NCBI GenBank assembly: GCA_903820565.1
Contig: CAIJHZ010000099.1
Location: 1 to 33,714, forward strand
Length of the DNA stretch: 33,714 bases
Direction of reading: 5' to 3'
DNA from: an uncultured Actinomycetes bacterium
GTDB lineage: Bacteria > Actinomycetota > Actinomycetes > Nanopelagicales > Nanopelagicaceae
Below, piece after piece: positions 8,127 to 16,622 of the stretch. The translations under genes and the position numbers were made by a program. The first letter of the stretch is position 1. Each line of letters opens with the position of its first letter. The notes beneath the pieces are model-generated. The model did not search any database and had not been told where the DNA came from. It was given only the letters and a program-made list of their open reading frames with translations.

Positions 8127-10364
8127 CTATAGTTTCTCAACGGGTGCATAACGCAGCAGTAATCGCTTCTCACCGTATTGGCCAAAATTAATTGTGGCTT
8201 CGGCTTTGTCGCCAGCCCCTGCAACCGCCACAACAGTGCCTAATCCGAATGTGTCATGTGACACACGCTCACCAACTGCAAGCTCCATCGCAACACTTTT
8301 CTTGCCGGTGGCACGTGGTGGCGGTGTCGTAGCAGTACGAGTGCGTGTGACAAGTGATGGCGATGATGAACGCCCTTGATTACGCCATTCAATTACATCT
8401 TCTGGAATTTCATCAAGAAAACGTGATGGTGGATTGTAATTTGGTGCTCCCCATGTTGAACGATATTCAGCACGTGAAATATAAAGCCGTTGACGCGCGC
8501 GTGTTAAGCCAACGTATGCGAGACGACGTTCTTCTTCAATCTCATCTTTTTCACCAAGAGTTCGTGAATGAGGGAAAATACCATCTTCCATTCCTGTAAG
8601 AAATACGGTTGGAAACTCAAGGCCTTTTGCAGTGTGAAGAGTCATCATTGTGACAACTCCCCCGTGGTCTTCGCCTTCCGGAATTTCATCAGCATCTGCA
8701 ACCAATGAAACCTTTTCTAGGAATCCGGCTAGTGAAATCTCTTCATCTTCACCGAGATCTTCAAATGGGCGCTCTTCATACTCCATAGAAACTGCAACTA
8801 GTTCCTTTAAGTTTTCAACTCGAACTTCATCTTGAGGATCAGTGCTATCTGCTAACTCTTTTAGTAACCCTGATTGTTCGAGCGCTGCTTCAACTATTAC
8901 CGAAGGCTTTGTTTTTGCCTCTACTAACACTGCTAATGCACTAACCATCGATGTAAATTCATTGATTGCTTGTGCAGCTCGAGATGGGACAGAGCTATTC
9001 TCGCTAACCCGCAATAAGCCTTGCCAAAAAGAAATATTGTTGTTTCTGGCAAACTCATCTACATAGTCCAAAGAAGTGTCACCAATACCTCGCTTTGGCA
9101 CATTGATGATTCGGCGAAGCGAAATTTCATCTTCTAAATTTGCAAGAACGCGAAGGTAAGCAAGAAGGTCTTTTACTTCGCGGCGCTCGTAAAATCGCAG
9201 GCCTCCAACAACTTTGTATGGCAAAGCGTTTCGCATGAATACTTCTTCAAATACACGAGACTGCGCATTTGTTCGATAGAAAATTGCCGTATCCCCTGGG
9301 GTCGAAACACCTTCACGCTGTAATGATCTAATTTCATCTGCAATGAAGTTAGCTTCATCATGTTCGCTCTCGGCGACATAACCTGTAAGCAATGAACCAG
9401 ATCCAGCATCTGACCAAAGGTTCTTCTCTTTGCGACTTTCATTTTTAGTAATAACGGCATTGGCAGCGTTTAGAATATTTTGAGTGGAACGATAATTTTG
9501 TTCAAGCAATACTGTGCGAGCATTTGGATAATCAAGCTCGAACTGCAAAATATTCCGAATTGTCGCGCCACGGAAGCCATAAATTGATTGGTCGGCATCA
9601 CCGACCACGCAGAGCTCAGCGGGAGACTGACCTTCGAGTTCGCTACCAACCAGCTCTTTTACCAAGATGTACTGCGCATGGTTTGTATCTTGATACTCAT
9701 CAACTAAAACATGGCGAAAGCGTGATCTAAAACGAGCCTTAGCTTCGGGGTAACGTTGCAGGACTTCTACTGTCTTTAAAATCAAATCATCAAAATCCAT
9801 GGCATTTGCTCTGATTAAACGCTGCTGATACACCGCATAAACATCGGCAACAACCTGCTCAAACTGATTGCTTGCTGCATTTAAGTAATCCTGAGGCCCT
9901 AGTAATTCATTTTTTGCATTTGAAATCATGGATTGAAATTGGCGTGCGGGGTAACGTTTTGGATCCAGATTCAATTCTTTGGCAACAATAGTGATTAGCC
10001 GTTGTGAATCGGCAGAATCATAAATACTAAATGAATTGCTGTACCCAAGACGTGTAGCTTCTTGGCGCAAAATACGAACACATGCAGAGTGAAATGTGGA
10101 GACCCACATGGATTTAGCGATTGGTCCAACTAAATCGGCAACACGTTCCTTCATTTCGCCCGCTGCTTTGTTCGTAAAGGTAATTGCCAAAATTTGATAT
10201 GGGGCCACTTGTCGCCTAGACATCAAATAAGCGATACGGCGAGTTAGCACTCGAGTTTTTCCAGATCCCGCCCCTGCTACAACTAATAATGGACCACCTG
10301 CATGTGTAACCGCCTCCGATTGCTGAGGATTGAGTCCCTCAAGTAATGGATCGATTTCAGTCAT
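8127..10364 (-). CDS. pcrA: UvrD/PcrA-type superfamily 1 DNA helicase
   Basis: ATP-dependent 3'-5' DNA helicase for repair and replication restart. Numbering is from an upstream ATG at 10388 (753 residues). Walker A GAGSGKT is at 39-45, Walker B DEYQDT at 230-235, then GDADQSIYGFRGA (263-275), an LEQNYRST motif and GLEFPTVFLTGMEDG; the C-terminus is a tudor-like domain starting VGERVSHDTFGLGTV. I favour the second ATG at 10364 (745 residues), because a TAGACT hexamer lies seven bases before it and conserved sequence begins just after. It is divergent from the PIG-L gene; in mycobacteria uvrD1 is likewise near sucCD. Confidence 0.95.
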   Translation of the reverse strand: MTEIDPLLEGLNPQQSEAVTHAGGPLLVVAGAGSGKTRVLTRRIAYLMSRRQVAPYQILAITFTNKAAGEMKERVADLVGPIAKSMWVSTFHSACVRILRQEATRLGYSNSFSIYDSADSQRLITIVAKELNLDPKRYPARQFQSMISNAKNELLGPQDYLNAASNQFEQVVADVYAVYQQRLIRANAMDFDDLILKTVEVLQRYPEAKARFRSRFRHVLVDEYQDTNHAQYILVKELVGSELEGQSPAELCVVGDADQSIYGFRGATIRNILQFELDYPNARTVLLEQNYRSTQNILNAANAVITKNESRKEKNLWSDAGSGSLLTGYVAESEHDEANFIADEIRSLQREGVSTPGDTAIFYRTNAQSRVFEEVFMRNALPYKVVGGLRFYERREVKDLLAYLRVLANLEDEISLRRIINVPKRGIGDTSLDYVDEFARNNNISFWQGLLRVSENSSVPSRAAQAINEFTSMVSALAVLVEAKTKPSVIVEAALEQSGLLKELADSTDPQDEVRVENLKELVAVSMEYEERPFEDLGEDEEISLAGFLEKVSLVADADEIPEGEDHGGVVTMMTLHTAKGLEFPTVFLTGMEDGIFPHSRTLGEKDEIEEERRLAYVGLTRARQRLYISRAEYRSTWGAPNYNPPSRFLDEIPEDVIEWRNQGRSSSPSLVTRTRTATTPPPRATGKKSVAMELAVGERVSHDTFGLGTVVAVAGAGDKAEATINFGQYGEKRLLLRYAPVEKL

Positions 10365-10371
10365 GAGGGAG

Positions 10372-10377
10372 AGTCTA
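10372..10377 (-). promoter_or_regulatory. candidate -10 for leaderless pcrA transcript
   Basis: TAGACT on the minus strand, seven bases before the ATG at 10364. It directly adjoins the opposite-strand candidate -10 of the PIG-L gene at 10379. No clear -35 seen. Confidence 0.4.
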
Positions 10378-10378
10378 T

Positions 10379-10384
10379 TAGGCT
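10379..10384 (+). promoter_or_regulatory. candidate -10 for leaderless PIG-L deacetylase transcript
   Basis: TAGGCT on the plus strand followed by six bases and the ATG at 10391. There is no Shine-Dalgarno sequence in front of that ATG, which fits a leaderless mRNA. No clear -35 seen. Confidence 0.4.
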
Positions 10385-10390
10385 TCATGC

Positions 10391-11116
10391 ATGGAACCGA
10401 TTGCAGATAGCGAGATCAAGCGCGTCTTGGTCATCAACGCCCACCCCGACGATTCAGATTTTGGGGCATCAGGAACAATCGCCCAATGGGTGAAAAAGGG
10501 AATTGAAATTGCCTATGTTTTCTGTACCAATGGCGATCAAGGCGGCGAAGAGTCTGGTTTCACAAAAGAAGAGATGCCAGCAATTCGTCAGCGCGAACAA
10601 CGTGCAGCCGGTGCAGCCATTGGTGTTTCCGATATAACTTTCTTGAATTATGTTGATGGACACTTGATGCCAACAATTGAGTTGCGTAAAGATATTGTCC
10701 GACAGATTCGAATTTCGAAGCCAGATCGCATTGTGTGCCAAAGCCCAGAACGCAATTGGGAGCGCATCGGAGCTAGTCATCCTGATCATTTAGCTGCAGG
10801 AGAAGCCACAATTCAGGCTGTTTATCCTGATTCTCGAAATCCATTTGCCTTTACTGACTTGCTTGAAAACGAAGGTCTACAACCATGGCGCGTTAAGGAA
10901 ATTTGGGTATCTGGATTTGGACAACCTGATCACTGGGTGGATATCACAGATACCTTTGATTTGAAGATGGCAGCGTTGCACGCACATGCATCACAAACTG
11001 CACATAACAAAGAGCTAGAAAATATGGTTCGTGAATGGGGTCAACGCAACGCGGGAATTGGCGGGCTACCTGAAGGTCGTATTGCTGAAGCTTTTAAAAT
11101 TGTAAATACTAATTAA
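10391..11116 (+). CDS. PIG-L/LmbE family zinc deacetylase
   Basis: A 241-residue member of the LmbE/PIG-L family, whose zinc hydrolases remove acetyl groups from N-acetyl-glucosamine-type substrates (MshB and Mca in mycothiol metabolism are relatives). The zinc site is visible: AHPDD at 17-21 (His18, Asp21) and HPDH at 130-133 (His133 as third ligand); Asp20 would be the catalytic base. No signal peptide, so it is cytoplasmic. The exact substrate cannot be told from sequence. It is one of only two plus-strand genes, divergent from pcrA and convergent with the cyclophilin gene 17 bases downstream, where I see no clear terminator. Confidence 0.9.
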   Translation: MEPIADSEIKRVLVINAHPDDSDFGASGTIAQWVKKGIEIAYVFCTNGDQGGEESGFTKEEMPAIRQREQRAAGAAIGVSDITFLNYVDGHLMPTIELRKDIVRQIRISKPDRIVCQSPERNWERIGASHPDHLAAGEATIQAVYPDSRNPFAFTDLLENEGLQPWRVKEIWVSGFGQPDHWVDITDTFDLKMAALHAHASQTAHNKELENMVREWGQRNAGIGGLPEGRIAEAFKIVNTN

Positions 11117-11133
11117 AGCCAGGAAAATTAGAT

Positions 11134-11787
11134 CTAGTTAGAAACAGTCACGCGTGTAATTGCAATTGTTTGGTTAGGCGTGCCATCGGCACCACCACCT
11201 TTTACCCCTGCACTTGCAATTGCTTTCACAATATCTAAACCTTGCGTGATCGTGCCCCAGATTGTGTAGTTAGCTCCAAGAGTTGTGTCTGCAAAGACTA
11301 AGAAGAATTGGCTTCCATTTGTTCCTGGACCTGAATTAGCCATTGCAACTGTTCCGGCTGGATAATTATTAATAGTTGCGACAGGTAAGTTTTCATCGCC
11401 ATATGTGAACCGTGGCCCACCACCACCGGTAGCTGTTGGATCCCCACACTGCAAAACATAAAGCCCTTGAGTAGTTAAACGATGACATAAAGAGTTATTG
11501 AAGTATCCACCCTTAGCCAAAGTTGCTAACTGAGTAATCGTAATTGGCGCCTTTGCTCCAACAGTTGTGACAACAATGTTTCCGCAATTTGTTTCGAAGG
11601 TAAATGTGCGAACTAATTTCTTTGGAAGTTTTTGAGCAGGTGCAACATCTTTTGGAGAGTGTCCCGTTGCTTTTGTTGGTGCACATTTGAGAGCTATAAC
11701 ATTCTGTGCCTTACCCTTTGCTTCAGCAAATGCAGTTGGCCCAAGCACTACGTTTATTGCCAGAATTGCAATAAGTGTGCGCTTCAC
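11134..11787 (-). CDS. secreted peptidyl-prolyl cis-trans isomerase (cyclophilin type)
   Basis: Catalyses proline isomerisation during folding of exported proteins. The N-terminus is a Sec signal (KRTLIAILAINVVLGPTAFA) with likely cleavage after AFA. The cyclophilin domain shows CHRLTTQGLYVLQCGDP with the catalytic Arg, then GTVAMANSGPGTNGSQFF and YTIWG. I take GTG at 11787 as start (217 residues) because AAAGGGAG lies five bases before it; an in-frame ATG at 11805 would add six residues and instead probably marks the transcription start. It lies between guaA and the convergent PIG-L gene. Confidence 0.9.
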   Translation of the reverse strand: MKRTLIAILAINVVLGPTAFAEAKGKAQNVIALKCAPTKATGHSPKDVAPAQKLPKKLVRTFTFETNCGNIVVTTVGAKAPITITQLATLAKGGYFNNSLCHRLTTQGLYVLQCGDPTATGGGGPRFTYGDENLPVATINNYPAGTVAMANSGPGTNGSQFFLVFADTTLGANYTIWGTITQGLDIVKAIASAGVKGGGADGTPNQTIAITRVTVSN

Positions 11788-11811
11788 GGTGGCTCCCTTT
11801 GACATGTGTAA

Positions 11812-11817
11812 ATGATA
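11812..11817 (-). promoter_or_regulatory. candidate -10 for cyclophilin gene
   Basis: TATCAT on the minus strand, six bases before 11805. Transcription starting there would give an 18-base leader carrying the AAAGGGAG ribosome binding site for the GTG at 11787, or a leaderless product from the ATG at 11805. Confidence 0.45.
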
Positions 11818-11844
11818 ATTCTAAATCCTGTGAAAACCCTTAAT

Positions 11845-13395
11845 TTATTCCCATTCAATGGTGCCAGGCGGCTTGCTTGTTACATCTAAGACCACGCGAT
11901 TAACCTCGCGGACCTCGTTTGTTATGCGGGTAGAGATTTTCTCAAGAATTTCATAGGGAACACGGGACCAATCGGCGGTCATGGCATCTTCAGATGAGAC
12001 TGGACGCAGGACGATTGGGTGACCATAGGTGCGCCCATCGCCTTGCACTCCAACACTTCGTACATCTGCAAGCAAAACAACTGGGCACTGCCAAATCTCA
12101 CGATCAAGTCCAGCTAATTTCAATTCTGCGCGAGCTATTGCATCTGCTTCACGCAATAGATCTAAACGCTCTTGTGTCACCGAACCGATAATTCGAATAC
12201 CAAGCCCAGGTCCAGGAAAAGGTTGACGCCACACAATCTCTTCTGGCAGGCCAAGCTCTAATCCAACTTGACGAACTTCATCTTTAAACAATGTACGAAG
12301 TGGTTCAACCAAAGTGAACTGCAAATCATCTGGTAACCCTCCAACATTGTGATGCGACTTTATGTTTGCTGTTCCGGTTCCGCCACCTGATTCAACGACA
12401 TCTGGATACAAGGTTCCTTGAACTAAGAACTCAACTTCTCCCCCAGCTGCGATATCTCGTGCTGCTGCTTCAAAGGATCTAATAAATTCACGGCCAATTA
12501 TCTTTCGCTTTTCTTCAGGGTCTGTCACATCTTTGAGAGCATCTAGGAATTGAGTTTTCGCATCAATCACGACAAGCTGCACGCCGGTAGATGCAACAAA
12601 GTCACGCTCTACTTGTTCTGCTTCACCTTTGCGCAATAAACCATGATCGACAAACACACATGTCAGTTGATTACCAACTGCCTTTTGGATAATTGCTGCA
12701 GCGACGGCTGAATCAACACCACCTGAAAGTCCGCAAATAACTCTCTTGCTTCCAATAATTTCTCGTGCTTTTGCTATCTCTGTTTCTGCAATATTTGCCG
12801 TTGTCCATGTTGCATCGCACTTTGCAATATTGATGAGCCAATTGCGCAAAATTGCTTGACCATGCTCGCTGTGCAAAACCTCTGGATGAAACTGAACGCC
12901 AGCTAACTTTCCAGTTGCATCTTCAAAAGCTGCAATCGGCGTATCTTCGGTAACTGCACACACAGAAAATCCTGCAGGAGCTGTCGTAACAGCATCGCCA
13001 TGTGACATCCAAACTTTTTGCTGGGCTGGCAATCCCGTAAAAATCTTCGAACCTGGTTGAACAGTTGTTTCTGTGCGACCAAACTCTGATTTACCAGTCT
13101 GGCTAACAACACCGCCAAGGGCAGCTGCCATCGCTTGAAAGCCGTAACAAATTCCAAAGACCGGAATCCCTAGTGAAAATATTGCCGCGTCAATCGCAGG
13201 TGCATTTTCTGTGTACACACTGGAAGGCCCACCAGACAAAATAATTGCACTTGGATTTTTGGCTGTAACTTCAGAGGCAGTTATTGATGATGGAACGATT
13301 TCAGAGAAAACATTAGCTTCGCGAACCCGACGTGCAATTAATTGGGCGTACTGAGCACCAAAATCAACAACTAGGACTCCGTGCGATTCAGCCAC
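11845..13395 (-). CDS. guaA: GMP synthase (glutamine-hydrolysing)
   Basis: Aminates XMP to GMP using glutamine and ATP. The 516-residue protein has the class I amidotransferase domain with Cys83 in GICYGFQ and the His170/Glu172 pair in FHPEVLHSEHG, then the ATP-pyrophosphatase loop SGGVDS (224-229), and the conserved C-terminus KPPGTIEWE. Its ATG overlaps the guaB3 stop by eight bases, making guaB-guaB3-guaA one coupled unit that takes IMP to GMP. Confidence 0.98.
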   Translation of the reverse strand: MAESHGVLVVDFGAQYAQLIARRVREANVFSEIVPSSITASEVTAKNPSAIILSGGPSSVYTENAPAIDAAIFSLGIPVFGICYGFQAMAAALGGVVSQTGKSEFGRTETTVQPGSKIFTGLPAQQKVWMSHGDAVTTAPAGFSVCAVTEDTPIAAFEDATGKLAGVQFHPEVLHSEHGQAILRNWLINIAKCDATWTTANIAETEIAKAREIIGSKRVICGLSGGVDSAVAAAIIQKAVGNQLTCVFVDHGLLRKGEAEQVERDFVASTGVQLVVIDAKTQFLDALKDVTDPEEKRKIIGREFIRSFEAAARDIAAGGEVEFLVQGTLYPDVVESGGGTGTANIKSHHNVGGLPDDLQFTLVEPLRTLFKDEVRQVGLELGLPEEIVWRQPFPGPGLGIRIIGSVTQERLDLLREADAIARAELKLAGLDREIWQCPVVLLADVRSVGVQGDGRTYGHPIVLRPVSSEDAMTADWSRVPYEILEKISTRITNEVREVNRVVLDVTSKPPGTIEWE

Positions 13396-14500
13396 GATGA
13401 ATAAGAACCTCTACGCGCTGGAACTCTTTCACATCTGAATAACCACACGTTGCCATTGCGCGACGAAGTGCACCGAATAAATTCATCGATCCATCTGAAG
13501 TATGTGATGGTCCGAGCAAGATCTCTTCAAGAGTTCCAACAGTTCCAACATTGACACGTTCGCCACGAGGTAAAACTGGGTGATGAGCTTCAGATCCCCA
13601 GTGCCAGCCAAGTCCAGGTGCTTCGATTGCCTTTGCAAGTGGTGAACCCATCATTACTGCGTCAGCACCACAAGCAATCGCTTTTGCGATGTCACCACTT
13701 CGGCCAACTGCGCCATCAGCAATCACATGAACATAACGTCCACCTGATTCATCAAGATATTCACGACGAGCAGATGCAACTTCAGCAACTGCTGATGCCA
13801 TGGGCACTTCGACACCTAAAACTTTACGCGTTGTGTGTGTAGCACCGCCACCAAATCCGACCAATACACCTGCAGCACCGGCACGCATTAAGTGCAATGC
13901 AGCTGTTGATGTTGCAACTCCACCGACAATGACGGGAACATCTAATTCGTAAATAAACTTCTTAAGGTTAAGCGCTTCGCCTTCAGGGGCAACATGTTCG
14001 GCAGAAACAGTTGTGCCACGAATTACAAATATATCTACGCCAGCTGCAATAACTGCCTTGTGGAACTCTGCTGTGCGAGCGGGTGATAGTGAAGCAGCAA
14101 CGGTTACGCCAGACTCACGAATTTGCTGAATACGATCCTTGATTAATTCTGGACGGATTGGAGCGCTATAAATTTCTTGCATGCGCTTAGTTGCATGCTT
14201 ATCTGGCATCGACGCAATTTCACCTAGTGGAATGCGTGGATCCTCATACCGCGTCCACAATCCCTCCAGGTTTAGTACTCCTAGTCCACCAAGCTTTCCA
14301 ATAGCGATAGCTGTTTCAGGTGAAACTACAGAATCCATTGGTGCTGCCATCATTGGTAGCTCAAATTTGTAGGCATCGATTTGCCACGCTGTGGAAACAT
14401 TTTCAGGATCGCGCGTACGACGGCTTGGGACAATTGCAATGTCATCAAATGAATATGCTGTTCTGGCACGTTTTCCAGGTGCAATTTCGATGTTATTCAT
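13388..14500 (-). CDS. guaB3: GuaB3-family IMP dehydrogenase paralogue
   Basis: A TIM-barrel protein of 370 residues without CBS domains, the GuaB3 type found in actinobacteria and cyanobacteria. At the position where IMP dehydrogenase has its catalytic cysteine loop (GPGSICTT), this protein reads GFGGGATHTTR (215-225), with no cysteine, so classical IMPDH chemistry is unlikely. The phosphate-binding ADGAVGRSGD is at 261-270. Some GuaB3 proteins have been reported to have GMP reductase activity; applying that here is inference. It overlaps guaB by one base (TAATG) and guaA by eight. Confidence 0.9.
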   Translation of the reverse strand: MNNIEIAPGKRARTAYSFDDIAIVPSRRTRDPENVSTAWQIDAYKFELPMMAAPMDSVVSPETAIAIGKLGGLGVLNLEGLWTRYEDPRIPLGEIASMPDKHATKRMQEIYSAPIRPELIKDRIQQIRESGVTVAASLSPARTAEFHKAVIAAGVDIFVIRGTTVSAEHVAPEGEALNLKKFIYELDVPVIVGGVATSTAALHLMRAGAAGVLVGFGGGATHTTRKVLGVEVPMASAVAEVASARREYLDESGGRYVHVIADGAVGRSGDIAKAIACGADAVMMGSPLAKAIEAPGLGWHWGSEAHHPVLPRGERVNVGTVGTLEEILLGPSHTSDGSMNLFGALRRAMATCGYSDVKEFQRVEVLIHRG

Positions 14501-15615
14501 TAGTGACCCTTCTTCTGATAATTAGGAGCATCAGCAACATGGGCCACATCATGTGGGTGGCTTTCCTGTAACCCGGCCGCTGTAATCTGAATTAATCGAC
14601 CTTCGCGACGCAAAGTTTCAATGTCAGGAGCTCCTGCATAACCCATTCCTGAACGAAGACCACCAACTAATTGATGAACAACTTCTGAAACCTTTCCGCG
14701 AAATGGAACTTTGCCTTCGATACCTTCAGGAACGAGCTTGTCTTCAGATAAAACGTCGTCCTGCATGTAACGATCTTTGGAATATGACTTTTGTTCTCCG
14801 CGTGATTGCATCGCACCCAATGAACCCATGCCGCGGTAGGCCTTGTATTTAATCCCGTTGATTTCAATTAATTCACCAGGTGCTTCTTCGCATCCTGCTA
14901 GTAGTGATCCAAGCATTACTGAGTTTGCACCAGCAACTAAGGCTTTAACAATGTCACCTGAATATTGCAGGCCACCATCTGCAATTAATGGAATGCCTGC
15001 TTTGTTGCAGGCCTTAGATGCTTCAAGAATTGCAGTTATCTGTGGAACGCCAACACCTGCAACAACACGGGTAGTGCAAATTGATCCAGGGCCAACTCCA
15101 ACTTTCACCGCATCTGCGCCGGCATTAATCAGCGCTTGCGCACCTGCACGAGTTGCAACATTGCCGCCGATAACTTCAGTAGTCGGAGAAAACTTTTTAA
15201 TGCGAGCAATTGCATCAAGTACTGCACGGTGGTGACCATGCGCAGTGTCAACAACTACGACATCGACACCGGCTTCGATCAATGCTTGCGCGCGGGCGAA
15301 TCCATCATCGCCAACTCCCACGGCGGCGCCTACAAGTCCAACGTTTTTTACTAATTTAACGTGAGTTACTTGAGCATCAATTGGCAAGTTGCGGTGAATG
15401 ATTCCGATTCCACCAGCTTTGGCCATTGCAATAGCCAATTCAGATTCAGTTACTGTGTCCATCGCTGAAGATACAAGCGGGACAGCAATTGAAATATTGC
15501 GCGTTAATTGAGTAACAGTGCTGACTTCTGAAGGCACTACATCAGATGCATCTGGAAGCAAAAGGACATCGTCATAGGTCAGGCCAAGCATTGCGACCTT
15601 ATCTGTATCGCTCAC
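14500..15615 (-). CDS. guaB: IMP dehydrogenase lacking the CBS (Bateman) domain
   Basis: Oxidises IMP to XMP with NAD+, the committed step to GMP. In a numbering from TTG at 15645 (381 residues), the catalytic Cys190 is in GPGSICTTR, phosphate-binding IADGGLQYSGD at 221-231, and the flap SKDRYMQ (289-295) holds the Arg-Tyr pair. Full-length enzymes have about 490-500 residues; here GIIHRNLPIDAQVTHVKLVK is joined within a few residues to VGAAVGVGDD, so the CBS pair is absent. I take GTG at 15615 as start (371 residues) because AAAGGGGG lies four bases upstream. A possible -10 (TAGACT, 15646-15651) precedes it. Confidence 0.95.
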   Translation of the reverse strand: MSDTDKVAMLGLTYDDVLLLPDASDVVPSEVSTVTQLTRNISIAVPLVSSAMDTVTESELAIAMAKAGGIGIIHRNLPIDAQVTHVKLVKNVGLVGAAVGVGDDGFARAQALIEAGVDVVVVDTAHGHHRAVLDAIARIKKFSPTTEVIGGNVATRAGAQALINAGADAVKVGVGPGSICTTRVVAGVGVPQITAILEASKACNKAGIPLIADGGLQYSGDIVKALVAGANSVMLGSLLAGCEEAPGELIEINGIKYKAYRGMGSLGAMQSRGEQKSYSKDRYMQDDVLSEDKLVPEGIEGKVPFRGKVSEVVHQLVGGLRSGMGYAGAPDIETLRREGRLIQITAAGLQESHPHDVAHVADAPNYQKKGH

Positions 15616-15645
15616 ATCGCCCCCTTTGTGTCCGTCGAAGGGCAA

Positions 15646-15651
15646 AGTCTA
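15646..15651 (-). promoter_or_regulatory. possible -10 upstream of guaB
   Basis: TAGACT on the minus strand in the 44-base gap between the regulator stop and guaB. It would give a leader of roughly 25-30 bases containing the AAAGGGGG ribosome binding site. No good -35 seen. Confidence 0.3.
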
Positions 15652-15659
15652 TCGGGGCT

Positions 15660-16538
15660 TTAGAGCCCTACTGCACGCTCAATTTCATTACAGGCATGGG
15701 TTAAATCCTGCGCAACCACAACATCTGCACATGTTTCACGATCCCACCCTGGTCCGCCCACGATGACTCGAGGGGCTGGACGCACTGCCGGGAGCTCGTT
15801 GAAAAATTTCGGGTCAGAATTCTGTTCAAGCTGGGCCCATAAAAATACAGCTGGTGGTGCGGTGCGATTAACCATTCCAGAAATCGCTTCAAGAGGAGTT
15901 CTGGCTCCTAAGAAAAATGTTTCAATTCCTTTTTCAGCTAAGGCCGCAGCTAGTGCATGTAATGCCAAACAATGGAGCTCTTCTCCGACCGAGGCAAGTA
16001 AAACTGGGTGAGAATTTACAGGTTCTTTAATATCTGAAACACCTTCACGGAGCAATCTCTTAATCATCTCTGAAAGCATGTGCTCTACTTCAATACCAGC
16101 ACCAGTTGCCGCCCACTCATCTCCGACTAAAAACAAAAGCGGGACAATGACTTCAGTCCACGATGCAATGACACCGCTGTCTACAATATCTTTGCGAAGT
16201 ACCGTTTCAATAAAACCCTTGTCCAATGATTTAGCTGCTCGATATAGTGAATTAACAACTTCTTCACGTACCTCAAAATCTTCGACTAAATCCTCAACTG
16301 ATAACAACCCCTTATGGGCCTTGGCCTTAATTGCAGCATCACACGGTGCAACTCCACTTGTGATCAAACGGCGCATCAGAATCAGTTTTGCTAAATCACT
16401 TGGGTGATAGCGTCGATGTTCGCCAGCTTCATGGGCCGAGGGGCCCAGCCCATATCGACGATCCCAGGTTCGAAGAGTCGCAGGTGCCACACCTATGCGG
16501 CGAGCAACCGCCGCTACAGTTAAAAGCTCCTCATCCAT
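15660..16538 (-). CDS. MerR-type regulator with cobalamin-binding domain (CarH/LitR-like)
   Basis: A 292-residue transcription regulator. Residues 5-75 form a MerR winged helix-turn-helix (TVAAVARRIGVAPATLRTWD with the RRYGLGPS and HRRYHPSDLAKL wing region). The centre looks like the methionine-synthase cap fold and contains Trp142, nine residues, then Glu152-His153, the W-x9-EH signature of B12-binding photoreceptors such as CarH. The C-terminal half resembles a B12-binding Rossmann domain; Glu187-x-His189-x-x-Ala192 matches the E-x-H-x-x-G axial-ligand motif except Ala for Gly. CarH proteins sense light through adenosylcobalamin; that role here is inference. It is divergent from whiB and precedes guaB by 44 bases. 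Confidence 0.85.
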   Translation of the reverse strand: MDEELLTVAAVARRIGVAPATLRTWDRRYGLGPSAHEAGEHRRYHPSDLAKLILMRRLITSGVAPCDAAIKAKAHKGLLSVEDLVEDFEVREEVVNSLYRAAKSLDKGFIETVLRKDIVDSGVIASWTEVIVPLLFLVGDEWAATGAGIEVEHMLSEMIKRLLREGVSDIKEPVNSHPVLLASVGEELHCLALHALAAALAEKGIETFFLGARTPLEAISGMVNRTAPPAVFLWAQLEQNSDPKFFNELPAVRPAPRVIVGGPGWDRETCADVVVAQDLTHACNEIERAVGL

Positions 16539-16587
16539 GGCTCAATCGTGGCGTGAAGTGGCCCAACTCACCACCTGAAAACGCCCT

Positions 16588-16622
16588 TTGAACAACTTTT
16601 GGAGCGTTGACACTTGAACAAC
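16588..16622 (+). repeat. TTGAACAAC direct repeat in divergent regulator/whiB promoter
   Basis: The nonamer TTGAACAAC occurs at 16588-16596 and again at 16614-16622, 26 bases start to start. TTGAACAA is itself a dyad (TTGnnCAA). A related TTGTACA follows at 16634-16640. The second copy covers the likely whiB -35. This is a candidate operator for the adjacent MerR-type regulator or another factor. Confidence 0.5.

Noticed and set aside
11117..11133. Terminator between the convergent PIG-L and cyclophilin genes
   Set aside because: Only a short palindrome (TAGATCTA) lies near the cyclophilin stop; no G+C stem or T tract.
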